The notes: generated by a model from the letters alone, not told the origin. Counted from the stretch's first letter, positions 49,303 to 58,165 are shown. The stretch: DNA of 64,000 bases from Kitasatospora phosalacinea (GCF_030268885.1 NZ_BSSA01000037.1:1-64000); one strand, 5' to 3'. Numbers and translations: made by a program.

Positions 49303-50658
49303 TCAGGTGGTGGTCGCATGGTGGTGGCCGGACCACATGGGCCAGTTCTCGGTGGGGTCGTCGAGGCGCGGGGTGCGGTTGGCGGGGCGTGGCCGGTGGG
49401 GGCGGGGGTGCTGGCGTACGGGGCGGCGGGTGCGGCAGACGGGGGTACCGAGTTCTTCGCGGTCGGCGTTGTCGAGGATCCAGGCGATGCCGTCGGCGCC
49501 GGCGCGGGCGGCGCGGGGGGTGAGTTCGGCGTAGATGTTGGCGCTGGTGGACAGGGTCCGGTGGCGCAGGGTCTTGGACATGATGGGCAGCGGGACGCCT
49601 GCGGCGAGGCCGAAGCTGGCGGCGAGGTGGCGCAGGTCGTGCAGGGCGGTGCGGGGGACGCCGGCTTTGTCGCAGAGCAGGTGGAAGTGGTCGAGGACGT
49701 TCTTGGGGTGCAGGGGGCGGCCGTGGCGGTGGAAGACGTAGCCGGTGGGGTCGGCGGCACGGCCGAAGGTTCCGGTGTCGGCGCGGTCGTCGAGGGCGGC
49801 GGCCGCGCGGTGGGAGAGGGCGACCCAGGCCCTGCTGTGCGGGGTTTTCGGGGTGGTGAGGACGAGCTGGTTGTTGTCGACGGCGGAGAGGGTGTGGCGG
49901 ACGAACAGGACGCCTTCGGCTTGGTGGATGTCGTCCCAGTGGAGGGCGAGTGCTTCGCCTTTGCGTAGCCCGGTGTCGAGCATGAGTTCGGCGAGGTCGG
50001 CGTAGAGGGGGTCGGTGGCGCGGGTGAATTGCAGGAAGCGGACGGTCTGGGCTTCGGTCCACAGTCGCCTGGCTGGGGAGGCGGGGCGTGGTAGGAGTGG
50101 GGGTTTGGCGGCGTTGCGGGTCAGGCGGTCGTTGTCGACGGCGCTGGTCAGGGCGCTGGAGAGGGTCGCCATGATGCGGTAGACGGTCACCTTGCCGCGG
50201 TCGGCGTTCAGTTGGGCGGTGACGTAGGCGCGTAGGTATTGGCGGTCGAGGTCGTCGAGGGGGATGTCGCCGAAGGCGGGGATGAGGTCTTTTTCGACGT
50301 AGTCGCGGTAGCGGGCCATGGTGGTGGCCTTGCGGTGGAGGGCTTTCTCGTCGAGCCACCGGTACAGGTAGTCGGCGGTCTTCTGCCGCGGGTCGGCGAT
50401 GAACCCGAGGGCGAGGGACTGGTTGAACTTGCGGAGTGCGATGCGCGCTTCGATCTCGTCGGGGAATCCGGCGCGGCGCAGGGTGCGTCGGCGACCGTCC
50501 AGGGAGGGGGCGTCGACGGCGAACGCCCAGCTGCCGTGGCCGGGATCGACCAGGCGCGGGCAGCGGGTGCCGAGCTGGCGGCGGTCGGCGTCGCGGCAGC
50601 CGCAGCGCCGGTAGACACGGCCGCGGTCAGGAACAGGGGTAGGGGCGGGGGTGCGCAT
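49303..50658 (-). CDS. Tyrosine site-specific integrase 3
   Basis: 451 residues. Cys-rich start (RVYRRCGCRDADRRQLGTRC), core-binding domain, catalytic domain with DTGLRKGEALAL, HDLRHLAAS, LRHR and Tyr in SANIYAEL. The C-terminus is a 60-residue Arg/Pro/His-rich tail. ATG 50658 has GAGG upstream. It is closest to integrase 1 and is flanked by att copies 2 and 3 and by the same arm repeats, so it forms an element of about 1.6 kb made of nothing but the integrase. Confidence 0.9.
   Translation of the reverse strand: MRTPAPTPVPDRGRVYRRCGCRDADRRQLGTRCPRLVDPGHGSWAFAVDAPSLDGRRRTLRRAGFPDEIEARIALRKFNQSLALGFIADPRQKTADYLYRWLDEKALHRKATTMARYRDYVEKDLIPAFGDIPLDDLDRQYLRAYVTAQLNADRGKVTVYRIMATLSSALTSAVDNDRLTRNAAKPPLLPRPASPARRLWTEAQTVRFLQFTRATDPLYADLAELMLDTGLRKGEALALHWDDIHQAEGVLFVRHTLSAVDNNQLVLTTPKTPHSRAWVALSHRAAAALDDRADTGTFGRAADPTGYVFHRHGRPLHPKNVLDHFHLLCDKAGVPRTALHDLRHLAASFGLAAGVPLPIMSKTLRHRTLSTSANIYAELTPRAARAGADGIAWILDNADREELGTPVCRTRRPVRQHPRPHRPRPANRTPRLDDPTENWPMWSGHHHATTT
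49309..49327. repeat. Integrase-3 left-arm repeat
   Basis: GGTGGTCGCATGGTGGTGG, matching the repeat left of integrase 1 (17213-17231). It lies inside the 3' end of the integrase-3 gene. Confidence 0.55.
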
Positions 50659-50720
50659 GGTGATCGCCTCGAAAGAGCCGGGTGCGCGAGGGACTGCCCT
50701 TCCCAGTGTGCTCCTCTGCT

Positions 50721-50770
50721 GCGACCACCGTGCGACCACCAGGGCAGAAAGAGGTGCCTGACCTGCGGAT
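50721..50770. repeat. Integrase-3 right-arm repeats
   Basis: GCGACCACCGTGCGACCACC (50721-50740) and CTGACCTGCGGAT-like sequence (50758-50770). The same two blocks stand upstream of integrase 1 (18867-18916). They are probably arm sites; an att core follows 17 bases later here. Confidence 0.6.
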
Positions 50771-50786
50771 CTCCCTTGACCAGCGG

Positions 50787-50819
50787 CAAGGGGTCGCAGG
50801 TTCTCATCCTTCGTCCCGA
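50787..50819 (+). repeat. Attachment-site core (copy 3), degraded
   Basis: CAAGGGGTCGCAGGTTCTCA then TCCTTCGTCCCGA matches the tRNA-Pro 3' end with a dinucleotide change and one lost base. It marks the right end of the integrase-3 element and was probably the original chromosomal junction. Confidence 0.7.
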
Positions 50820-51184
50820 GTGTGCGACGGTCCGGACGGTGTCGGCGCCCTGCGGGTCGGTCTCCGAACCGGTGTCCCGGTCCTGTGCGAGGGCGGTCTT
50901 CGCCGCCGGCGCGGCCGGTGCCGTCGGGCGGCCTCACTGTCATCCCGGTGCCCATGGGCGCGACGGGGGTCTTCCGTCCGGAGTCCGGGCCCGTCAGTGG
51001 TGATCGGGGCGTCGACCGCCACCCCCGAACGGCCGGGGACCTGCGGTCCCGGAGGGCGGTGCACACGGCCGCAGGGTCCGGTGAACGGACCGGTGGTGTT
51101 GGCGCCGGGCGGCCCCTGGTGATGCGCTGCCCCGCGCACCTGCTTCTCTCCCTATCCCGCTTAGCTCCTCACGAAGGGGATGAC

Positions 51185-52825
51185 ATGCTGGGTTTCTCCA
51201 GACGCGGAACCGGACAACGGCGTCCAGGGCTGCGTGTCGGCCTGACGGCGCTCGTCGCCGCGTCCCTCATGACGGTGGTCGGCACGCCGATCGCCACCGC
51301 TGCGGCGGACGGCGGCGGACTCGTCGTCTCGACCGACACCGGCCGGCTCCTGGGCAAGCACGCCGAGGCCGCCGACCAGTACCTCGGTGTTCCCTACGCG
51401 GCCGCACCCGTCGGCGACCTGCGCTGGCAGCCGCCGCAGCAGGCCGAACCGTGGTCGGGCGTGCGGCCGGCGACCGAGTACGCGGCCCAGTGCGCGCAGG
51501 CGGGCGGCTTCGGGGCGGGGCCCACCGGCAGCGAGGACTGCCTGTACCTCAACGTCTACACGCCGACGGGTGCGCAGGCCCGGCACCGGAACCTCCCGGT
51601 GCTCCTGTGGATCCACGGCGGCTCGCTCAAGAACGGTTCGGGCAACGAGTACGACGGTTCGCAGATCGCCGACAGCCAGAACGTCGTGGTCGTGTCCATC
51701 AACTACCGGCTCGGCGTGTTCGGTTACCTCAACGTGCCCGGTCTGGGCTCCGGTGGCGACGGCAACTACGGCATGCTCGACCAGATCGCGGCCCTGAAGT
51801 GGACCCGGCGCAACATCGCGTCCTTCGGCGGCGACCCCGGCCGGGTGACCATCGCCGGTGAGTCCGCCGGAGGCATCTCGGTGTGCGGGCTGCTCGCGTC
51901 ACCGCAAGCGGGCGGCCTGTTCGACAAAGCGATCATCGAGAGCGGTGTCTGCGAGAGCCTCACGCAGGCCGAGGCCGTCACGCGGAGCACGGCCTACGCG
52001 AAGGCGGTCGGCTGCACGGAGGCCGCGACGGTGGTCACCTGCCTGCGCGCCCGCTCGGGCAGTGACCTCCTGGCGGCGTCCAACCGCCTCGCCGACAGCG
52101 CCGGCACCCTCCTGCCGACCTCGGGGACACCGGAACTCCCGCTCGCCCCGAGCAGCGCACTCGGTTCCGGCCGCTACAACGACGTCCCCCTGCTGATCGG
52201 CGTCAACCGCGACGAAGCACGCTCGTTCGCCCTCTCCTTCTCCACGGCGACCGAGGCCCAGTACCAGCAGGCCGTCCGCGACGAGTACGGCTCCCGCGCC
52301 GATGCCGTGCTCGCCCGCTACCCCTTCGGCTCCTACCCGAGCCCCTACACCGGCACGTACGCGATCGGCGACGTGTGGACCGACAGCGGCTACATGATCG
52401 GCCTCGGCGGCTGCCCGGCGCAGCAGTTGGCGCAGAGGTTCGCCGACCGGCAGGCGCGCACGTACTTCTACGAGTTCGACGACCAGGACGCCCCGTCGGG
52501 GCTCTCCGGCGTGCTGCCCGGGTTCCGCGCCGGCGCCGCCCACGGGTCGGAACTCCCCTACATCTGGGCCGGCCTCGGAAGCGGCGGCGAACCCCTGTCG
52601 AAGCAGTTCACGGCGGTGCAGCAGCGACTCGCGACGGAGATGACCGGCTACTGGGGCGCGTTCGTCCGCACCGGATCCCCCGACGCGCACGCCGCCGCTC
52701 AGAGCGGGTGGCCGTCGTACCGCAGCGGCCGCCTGATGTCGCTGCGCCCCGGGGGCAGCACCGCGATCGCCGGTGCCGCGTACCGGTCCGACCACCGGTG
52801 CGGCTTCTGGAACGGCATCGGCTGA
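51185..52825 (+). CDS. Secreted type-B carboxylesterase/lipase
   Basis: 546 residues. A signal peptide (about 1-40, RVGLTALVAASLMTVVGTPI) is followed by the type-B esterase fold: FQGIPYA-like YLGVPYAAAPVGDLRWQPPQ, EDCLYLNVYTP, the oxyanion LLWIHGGSL, the nucleophile in GESAGG and the catalytic His in AAHGSELPY. It should cleave esters outside the cell. ATG 51185 has GAAGGGG seven bases upstream. It lies just right of the integrated element and reads toward the catabolic cluster; strong hairpins follow. Confidence 0.9.
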   Translation: MLGFSRRGTGQRRPGLRVGLTALVAASLMTVVGTPIATAAADGGGLVVSTDTGRLLGKHAEAADQYLGVPYAAAPVGDLRWQPPQQAEPWSGVRPATEYAAQCAQAGGFGAGPTGSEDCLYLNVYTPTGAQARHRNLPVLLWIHGGSLKNGSGNEYDGSQIADSQNVVVVSINYRLGVFGYLNVPGLGSGGDGNYGMLDQIAALKWTRRNIASFGGDPGRVTIAGESAGGISVCGLLASPQAGGLFDKAIIESGVCESLTQAEAVTRSTAYAKAVGCTEAATVVTCLRARSGSDLLAASNRLADSAGTLLPTSGTPELPLAPSSALGSGRYNDVPLLIGVNRDEARSFALSFSTATEAQYQQAVRDEYGSRADAVLARYPFGSYPSPYTGTYAIGDVWTDSGYMIGLGGCPAQQLAQRFADRQARTYFYEFDDQDAPSGLSGVLPGFRAGAAHGSELPYIWAGLGSGGEPLSKQFTAVQQRLATEMTGYWGAFVRTGSPDAHAAAQSGWPSYRSGRLMSLRPGGSTAIAGAAYRSDHRCGFWNGIG

Positions 52826-52856
52826 ACTCCTGGCCGTGACGCGGCGCTGAGCTGAC

Positions 52857-52943
52857 GGGCGTGCCGCCCCCGCGGCACGCCCGAGCCCTCGGCCCAGCCG
52901 TTCGGCGGACGTCCGGGCACCGGTCAGGTGCCCGGACGTCCGC
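52857..52943. terminator. Two strong hairpins between converging genes
   Basis: GGGCGTGCCG (52857-52866) pairs with CGGCACGCCC (52873-52882). A second perfect 16-bp stem joins GCGGACGTCCGGGCAC (52905-52920) and GTGCCCGGACGTCCGC (52928-52943) over a 7-base loop. They separate the esterase from the catabolic operon and should stop transcription from both sides. Confidence 0.8.
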
Positions 52944-52972
52944 CTCTGCGGGGGAAGGGCGCCGGGCCTCAC

Positions 52973-53809
52973 TCAGGTGAGAGGGAGGTCCTGGTGGCGG
53001 CCCACCCAGTCGAGGACCGTCCGGGCGAACTCCGCCGGCACCTGCTCCGGTGCGGCCACGTGCCCGTCGGACAGCACGCGCGTCTCGCAGCCGAGCGCGG
53101 CCCCGAACCTCGCGAGGGAGGGCAGCGCGTAGTGGTCGTGCGGGGCGCAGACGGCGAGGGTGCGCGCGGTGATGCGCGGCAGACGGGGCTCCATCACGTA
53201 GCGGCGCAGGGATTCGTGCCCCTCCTCGACCCGGTCGAGGACGGTCAGCGCGTCGATGACGTACCGGGTCAGGGACTCCTCCTGTCCCGGTCGGTAGAAG
53301 CCGCGCCGCCGGTCCCACAGCTCCCGCAGGTGCGAACCGTCGGCCTTGGCGTCGACGTGGTCGACGCGCCCGTGTCCGTTCGCACCGCTGCGCTTCGCGT
53401 CGTCGACGAACGCGGTCGCCGACAGCACCAGGCTCGCCACCCGCTCCCGGAGGCGGGCCGCGACCTCGACCGCGATCACTCCGCCGGTGTGGTGGCCGAC
53501 GAGGTGGAACCGGTCGAGGCCGAGCGCCTCGACCAGGTCGCCGACGCCGTCCGCGAACCGTTCCACGGAATGGGGTCCCTCGGGCTTCGCGGAGGCCCCG
53601 TAGCCCAGCGTGTCCATCGCGATCGCCCGGTACCGGGCACCGACGAGGGGCAGCACGTCGCGGTACTCCGTCCAGGAGCGGGGCGTCTGGTGGAGCATCA
53701 GCACGGGCTCGCCGTCGCCGCACTCCACGTAGTGCAACTGGCCGAAGCGGCTGGGCGCGTAGCCCTTGCGCAGGGTGTTCGTGCGCGTCGTGTCTCTGGT
53801 GTGCGTCAC
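52973..53809 (-). CDS. Alpha/beta hydrolase with His in place of the nucleophile
   Basis: 278 residues. The fold is clear: VLMLHQTPRSWTEYRDVLPL, AMDTLGYGASAKP and FHLVGHHTGGVIAVEVAARL, where the nucleophile elbow GxSxG reads G105-H-H107-T-G, so His stands at the usual Ser/Asp/Cys position. The late Asp (APHDHYALP) and His (DGHVAAPEQ) seem kept. As last gene of the mhpD-mhpF-mhpE run it should take part in aromatic degradation, but its chemistry is uncertain. GTG 53809 is the first start in frame. Confidence 0.8.
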   Translation of the reverse strand: MTHTRDTTRTNTLRKGYAPSRFGQLHYVECGDGEPVLMLHQTPRSWTEYRDVLPLVGARYRAIAMDTLGYGASAKPEGPHSVERFADGVGDLVEALGLDRFHLVGHHTGGVIAVEVAARLRERVASLVLSATAFVDDAKRSGANGHGRVDHVDAKADGSHLRELWDRRRGFYRPGQEESLTRYVIDALTVLDRVEEGHESLRRYVMEPRLPRITARTLAVCAPHDHYALPSLARFGAALGCETRVLSDGHVAAPEQVPAEFARTVLDWVGRHQDLPLT

Positions 53810-53936
53810 GGGCGGGTCGCTTTCGTCACGGGGCCGGGAACACCGAGCCGTCGAAGGCCACGACGGGGGCGGCTGGAGGGGGGCGTGCCGGGCGACGGCG
53901 CCCCGGTCCTCGGTGCGCGGTGGCGCTGCACCCGGC

Positions 53937-54950
53937 TCACTCGGCGTTCCGTGCCGTCAGGTCGAGGGCCACGTCCGTGATCATGTCCTCCTGGCCGCCG
54001 ACCATTCCGCGCCGCCCGACCTCGACGAGGATGGTGCGGGTGTCCAGGCCGTAGCGGGCGGCGGCCGCCTCCGCGTGGCGCAGGAAGCTGGAGTAGACCC
54101 CCGCGTACCCGAGGCTCAGCGTCTCGCGGTCCACGCGCACCTCACGGTCCTGGAGCGGACGGACGAGGTCGTCGGCGGCGTCCATCAGCGGGAACAGCTC
54201 GCAGTGGTGCTCCCAGCCCAGCAGGTCCGCGACCGCGACGAACGCTTCCAGGGGGCAGTTGCCCGCCCCCGCCCCCTGGCCGGCCAGGGACGCGTCGACC
54301 CGGGTGGCGCCCTCCTCCACGGCGACGACGGTGTTGGCGACGCCGAGCGCGAGGTTGTGGTGGGCGTGGATGCCCAGTTCGGTGGCGGGGGTGAGGACGT
54401 CCCGGTAGGCGCGCAGCCGGCTGCGCACGCCGTCCATGGTCAGGCGGCCGCCGGAGTCGGTGACGTAGACGCAGTTCGCGCCGTAGGTCTCCATGAGCTT
54501 GGCCTGACGGGCGAGTTCGGCGGGCTCGGCCATGTGGGACATCATCAGGAAGCCGGCGACGTCCATGCCCAGCTCCCGCGCCGCGGCGATGTGCTGGGCG
54601 GCGATGTCGGCCTCGGTGCAGTGCGTGGCGACGCGCACCGAGCGGATGCCGAGCGCGTGGGCCTGCTTGAGGTCGTGGATGGTGCCGATGCCGGGGAGCA
54701 GGAGGGTGGTGGGGACCGCGGTGCTCGTGGCGTCGACGACGGCCTCGATCCACTCCCAGTCGGTGTGCGCGCCGACGCCGTAGTTGACGCTGGACCCGGC
54801 CAGGCCGTCGCCGTGCGCGATCTCGATCGCGGCGACCCCGGCGGCGTCCAGGGCGGCGGCCACGGTGCGGGCCTGGTCGGTGGTGTAGCGGTGCTTGACG
54901 GCGTGCATGCCGTCCCGGAGCGTGACGTCCTGGACGTAGAGACTGGTCAC
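53937..54950 (-). CDS. mhpE: 4-hydroxy-2-oxovalerate aldolase (MhpE/DmpG type)
   Basis: 337 residues. The DRE-TIM start YVQDVTLRDGMHAVKHRYTT, then VYVTDSGGRLTMDGVRSRLR and GIHAHHNLALGVANTVVAVE (metal His pair) and GAGAGNCPLEAF identify the aldolase that splits 4-hydroxy-2-oxovalerate to pyruvate and acetaldehyde, which passes in a channel to the partner dehydrogenase. Its GTG overlaps the stop of mhpF (GTGA), as the complex requires. Last-but-one gene of the lower meta pathway block. Confidence 0.93.
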   Translation of the reverse strand: MTSLYVQDVTLRDGMHAVKHRYTTDQARTVAAALDAAGVAAIEIAHGDGLAGSSVNYGVGAHTDWEWIEAVVDATSTAVPTTLLLPGIGTIHDLKQAHALGIRSVRVATHCTEADIAAQHIAAARELGMDVAGFLMMSHMAEPAELARQAKLMETYGANCVYVTDSGGRLTMDGVRSRLRAYRDVLTPATELGIHAHHNLALGVANTVVAVEEGATRVDASLAGQGAGAGNCPLEAFVAVADLLGWEHHCELFPLMDAADDLVRPLQDREVRVDRETLSLGYAGVYSSFLRHAEAAAARYGLDTRTILVEVGRRGMVGGQEDMITDVALDLTARNAE

Positions 54951-55900
54951 TTGGTGCCCTCCGTCGTGCGGTGCGCGGCCATCCGCTCCGCGGTGCGGAG
55001 CGCGGCCGACGTCATGATGTCGAGGTTCCCCGCGTAGGCGGGCAGGTAGTGGGCGGCGCCCTCGACTTCGAGGAACACGGACACCTTCAGAGCCTCGCCG
55101 GTCCCGGCGGGCGTGAGGGCGTGCAGCGGGTCGCCGGGACGGACCGCCTCGTACTGCACCTTCTGCTTGAGGCGGTAGCCCGGCACGTACGCCTGGACGC
55201 GGCCGACCATCTCCTCGACCGAGGCGGTGACGGCTTCCTCGGCGCACGCGGGGACGACGCAGTGCACGGTGTCGCGCATGATGAGCGGGGGTTCGGCCGG
55301 GTTGAGAACGATGATCGCCTTGCCGCGGGCGGCGCCCCCGACCCGTTCGACGGCGGAGGCGGTCGTCTCCGTGAACTCGTCGATGTTGGCGCGGGTGCCG
55401 GGTCCCGCGGAGCGGGAGGAGATGGAGGCGACGATCTCGCCGTAGTGCACCGGGGCGACCGCGTTGACGGCGGCGACGATCGGGATGGTGGCCTGGCCGC
55501 CGCAGGTGACCATGTTGACGTTCGGGGCGCTCAGGTGGGCGTCCCCGTTGACCGGTGGCACGACGTACGGGCCGACGGCCGCCGGGGTCAGGTCGATCAG
55601 CGTGCGGCCCAGCGGGCGCAGCACGTCCTCGTGGTGGCGGTGGGCTCCGGCGGAGGTCGCGTCGAAGACGTACTCCACGTCCGCGAACTCCGCCATCCTC
55701 ACCAGGCCCTCGACGCCTTCGTGGGTGGTGGCGACCTTCAGGCGGCGGGCGCGGGCCAGTCCGTCCGAGTCCGGGTCGATGCCGGCCATCGCGGCGATCT
55801 CCAGTGTCCCGGAAAGCCGGAGCACCTTGATCATCAGGTCGGTCCCGATGTTCCCGGAACCGATGACAGCGACCTTCGTCCGGCCGTCCGCGGCACTCAT
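54947..55900 (-). CDS. mhpF: Acetaldehyde dehydrogenase (acylating), MhpF type
   Basis: 317 residues. The NAD motif VAVIGSGNIGTDLMIKVLRL starts the protein; the catalytic Cys is C133 in NMVTCGGQATIP. It converts the acetaldehyde made by MhpE into acetyl-CoA with NAD and CoA. It overlaps mhpD by four bases (ATGA) and mhpE by GTGA, a tight translational unit. Full length for the family. Confidence 0.94.
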   Translation of the reverse strand: MSAADGRTKVAVIGSGNIGTDLMIKVLRLSGTLEIAAMAGIDPDSDGLARARRLKVATTHEGVEGLVRMAEFADVEYVFDATSAGAHRHHEDVLRPLGRTLIDLTPAAVGPYVVPPVNGDAHLSAPNVNMVTCGGQATIPIVAAVNAVAPVHYGEIVASISSRSAGPGTRANIDEFTETTASAVERVGGAARGKAIIVLNPAEPPLIMRDTVHCVVPACAEEAVTASVEEMVGRVQAYVPGYRLKQKVQYEAVRPGDPLHALTPAGTGEALKVSVFLEVEGAAHYLPAYAGNLDIMTSAALRTAERMAAHRTTEGTK

Positions 55901-56703
55901 TCGGTGACTCCTTCCGGTGCGAACCGCACGCTGATGCGGCCCAGTCGGCTGATGTGGGCCTCGAAGCGGTCCCCGGGCCCGGCGACGGCCATCGGGCCGA
56001 GCGCTCCCGTGAGCACGACGTCCCCGGCGCGCAGCGGGTCTCCCGCCGCGGCCAGCGTCGAGGCGAGCCAGGCGGCCGCGTTCAGCGGGCCGCCCAGGCA
56101 GTCGGCGCCCGTGCCCTCGGACACCGGGTCCGCCGCGCCGTCGCGGGTCATCGTCATCCGCACGTCGCGCAGGTCCAGGCCCGACAGCGGTACGGGCGTG
56201 CCGCCGAGGACGTAGAGGCCGCTGGAGGCGTTGTCGGCGACGGTGTCGACGATGGTGATGTCCCAGGCGGCGATGCGGCTGTCGACGATCTCCAGTGCGG
56301 CGAGTGCGAAGTCGGTCGCGCGGATCACGTCCGCCACCGTGCAGTCGCGGTGCGGCAGGTCCGAGGCCAGCACGAGCGCGACCTCCGCCTCCACCTTCGG
56401 CTGGATGAGCAGCCCGGCCGGGACCGTGCCGCCGTCGGGGACGGCCATGTCGGCGAAGAGAGTGCCGAAGTCCGGTTGTCCGACTCCGAGTTGCTTCTGC
56501 ACGGCGGCGGAGGTCAGGCCGATCTTGCGTCCGGCGACTCGGCGTCCGGCGGTCAGGCCGCGCTCGACGTTGAGGCGCTGGACGCCGTACGCGGCGTCGG
56601 TGTCGCCCTCGGTGAGCAGGGACCGTACCGGGGGGCAGGGCCGGCCGGTGCGTTCGGCGGCGAGCAGGGCGTCGGCGGCCTTCACGACCTCGGCGGCGGT
56701 CAC
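55897..56703 (-). CDS. mhpD: 2-oxopent-4-enoate hydratase (MhpD type)
   Basis: 268 residues of the fumarylacetoacetase-like fold: GRKIGLTSAAVQKQLGVGQP, then DFGTLFADMAVPDGGTVPAG, IQPKVEAEVALVLASDLP (metal Glu pair) and VDSRIAAWDITIVDTVADNA. It hydrates 2-oxopent-4-enoate or a homologue to 4-hydroxy-2-oxovalerate. It overlaps the ferredoxin gene stop (four bases) and the mhpF start, making it the third gene of the FNR-ferredoxin-mhpDFE operon. Confidence 0.92.
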   Translation of the reverse strand: MTAAEVVKAADALLAAERTGRPCPPVRSLLTEGDTDAAYGVQRLNVERGLTAGRRVAGRKIGLTSAAVQKQLGVGQPDFGTLFADMAVPDGGTVPAGLLIQPKVEAEVALVLASDLPHRDCTVADVIRATDFALAALEIVDSRIAAWDITIVDTVADNASSGLYVLGGTPVPLSGLDLRDVRMTMTRDGAADPVSEGTGADCLGGPLNAAAWLASTLAAAGDPLRAGDVVLTGALGPMAVAGPGDRFEAHISRLGRISVRFAPEGVTE

Positions 56704-57020
56704 CGGGCGCTCACCAGCGGGGTGTCGACGCCCACCGGTCCGAGTGGCGTCGCCCCGCCGGGGGAGCCCAGCGCTCCGTCGCGGCCGGGCAGGACCTCCA
56801 CGAAGAAGCGCCGGTTGTCCTCACGGAACTCGGGGTCCGCCTTCCGGTCCACCGTGATCGCCTGTTCGGGGCAGGCGAGCTCGCAGGCCCCGCAGTCGAT
56901 GCACTCCATCGGATTGATGTAGAGCTTGCGTGCGCCCTCGTAGATGCAGTCGACCGGGCACTCCTCCATGCAGGACCGGTCCATGATGTCGACGCAGGAC
57001 GCGCCGATGACGTACGCCAT
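56700..57020 (-). CDS. 7Fe ferredoxin (FdxA type)
   Basis: 106 residues. Cys residues at 9, 17, 21 and 25 and at 40, 43, 46 and 50 fit the [3Fe-4S][4Fe-4S] arrangement of FdxA-type ferredoxins (CMEECPVDCIYEGARKLYIN, CIDCGACELACPEQAI). The C-terminal 25 residues are Gly/Pro-rich. Rieske oxygenase systems more often use a [2Fe-2S] ferredoxin; with a reductase gene next to it, this 7Fe protein is the probable electron carrier for the oxygenase at 61540. It lies five bases downstream of the reductase gene. Confidence 0.9.
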   Translation of the reverse strand: MAYVIGASCVDIMDRSCMEECPVDCIYEGARKLYINPMECIDCGACELACPEQAITVDRKADPEFREDNRRFFVEVLPGRDGALGSPGGATPLGPVGVDTPLVSAR

Positions 57021-57025
57021 GCTGT

Positions 57026-58030
57026 TCAGTGCTCCTTGTCGGTGGAGTGCCCGGGGAACAGGTCCGCCTCCGGGTCGATGACGGTTGCCGCGTTGTTGAC
57101 GGCGGTGGCGGCCTCGCCGAAGCCGACGGAGATGAGGCGGACCTTGCCGGGGTAGTCGGTGATGTCGCCCGCGGCGAACACCCGGGGCAGGTTCGTCGCC
57201 ATCCGGGTGTCGACGCCGATCTTCCGGGCCCGGAGGTCGAGCCCCCAGTGCTGCAGCGGCCCGAGATCGGCGAGGAACCCGAGTGCGGCGACCACGGTCG
57301 CGGCCGGGACGAGTCGGGTCGCGCCGGTCGTGCGGTGCCGGATCTCCGCCTGCTCCACCCGGTCCGAGCCGGTGAGCCGGCTAACCTCGCTGTCCGTGAC
57401 GACGTCCACGCCGAGGGCGCGCACCTTTCCGACGGACGCCGCGTGGGCGCGGAAACGGGCCGTGCGGTGCACGAGGGTGACCGACCGGGCGAGCGGCGCG
57501 AGGAGGGCCGCCCAGTCGAAGGCACTGTCACCACCCCCGACGACGACCACGTCCTTGTCGGCGTGCACCGACGGGTCCGGCACGAAGTACTCCAGCCCGC
57601 GCCCGAGGAACTCCTCGCCGGCGGGCAGCGGGCGCGGGGTGAACGTCCCCACGCCGCCCGTGATCACGACGGCCCCGGCCCGCACCGTCGCTCCCCGGTC
57701 GCTGCGGACGACCGGCAGACCGTCGGCGTCGTGCGTCAACTCGGTGGCCCGGTGGCCCAGGAGGTAGCGCGGGGAGTACGGCCGGGCCTGGGCGACGAGA
57801 CCGTCGACCAGTTCGCGGCCGCGTACGGACAGGAATCCGGCGATGTCGAAGACCGGCTTCTCGGGGTACATCGCGCTGATCTGCCCGCCGAGCTGCGGCA
57901 GGACGTCCATGACGGTGACGGACAGGCCGCGGAAGCCGGCGCAGTGGGCGCCGTACAGGCCGGCCGGACCGGCGCCGATGATCAGCACGTCGGTGGTCAG
58001 GACGCCAGTGTCGTCGGTGGGTTGGCTCAT
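57026..58030 (-). CDS. Thioredoxin-reductase-like ferredoxin-NADP reductase
   Basis: 334 residues. FAD motif VLIIGAGPAGLYGAHCAGFR (15-34), then LPQLGGQISAMYPEKPVFDI, the NADP-binding VVVVGGGDSAFDWAALLAPL and DTRMATNLPRVFAAGDITDY near the end. There is no CxxC, so it belongs to the TrxR-like FNR group that passes electrons from NADPH to ferredoxin. ATG 58030 starts the first gene of the FNR-ferredoxin-mhpDFE-hydrolase run. The ferredoxin gene five bases downstream is the natural partner. Confidence 0.9.
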   Translation of the reverse strand: MSQPTDDTGVLTTDVLIIGAGPAGLYGAHCAGFRGLSVTVMDVLPQLGGQISAMYPEKPVFDIAGFLSVRGRELVDGLVAQARPYSPRYLLGHRATELTHDADGLPVVRSDRGATVRAGAVVITGGVGTFTPRPLPAGEEFLGRGLEYFVPDPSVHADKDVVVVGGGDSAFDWAALLAPLARSVTLVHRTARFRAHAASVGKVRALGVDVVTDSEVSRLTGSDRVEQAEIRHRTTGATRLVPAATVVAALGFLADLGPLQHWGLDLRARKIGVDTRMATNLPRVFAAGDITDYPGKVRLISVGFGEAATAVNNAATVIDPEADLFPGHSTDKEH

Positions 58031-58111
58031 GTCCGCGAGCGTAGGAAGGACGGGGTGGTTCTCCCTACGGAGTCGTTCCGGTGAGCAGGACGGCCGTGCC
58101 GAACGGCCGCA

Positions 58112-58165
58112 CGGCACGTACGACGAGGGGCACGCCTTCCGGCGTGCCCCTCGTCGTACGTGCCG
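58112..58165. terminator. 25-bp perfect hairpin after iclR gene
   Basis: CGGCACGTACGACGAGGGGC plus ACGCC (58112-58136) is exactly complementary to 58141-58165 around the loop TTCC. It lies 60 bases after the IclR stop and 80 bases before the reductase start in the direction of transcription, so it separates the two operons of the cluster. Confidence 0.85.

Larger units (their letters stand above)
50659..51184. other. Gap between integrase 3 and carboxylesterase
   Basis: Apart from the arm repeats and att copy 3, nothing gene-like is seen. The part 50820-51160 is GC-rich and without motifs; GAAGGGGA near 51173 is the ribosome binding site of the next gene. Confidence 0.4.

Noticed and set aside
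17538..50658. Integrated conjugative element (AICE) or prophage
   Set aside because: No replication initiator, FtsK-like translocase, Spd proteins, or phage structural genes could be found between the att copies.
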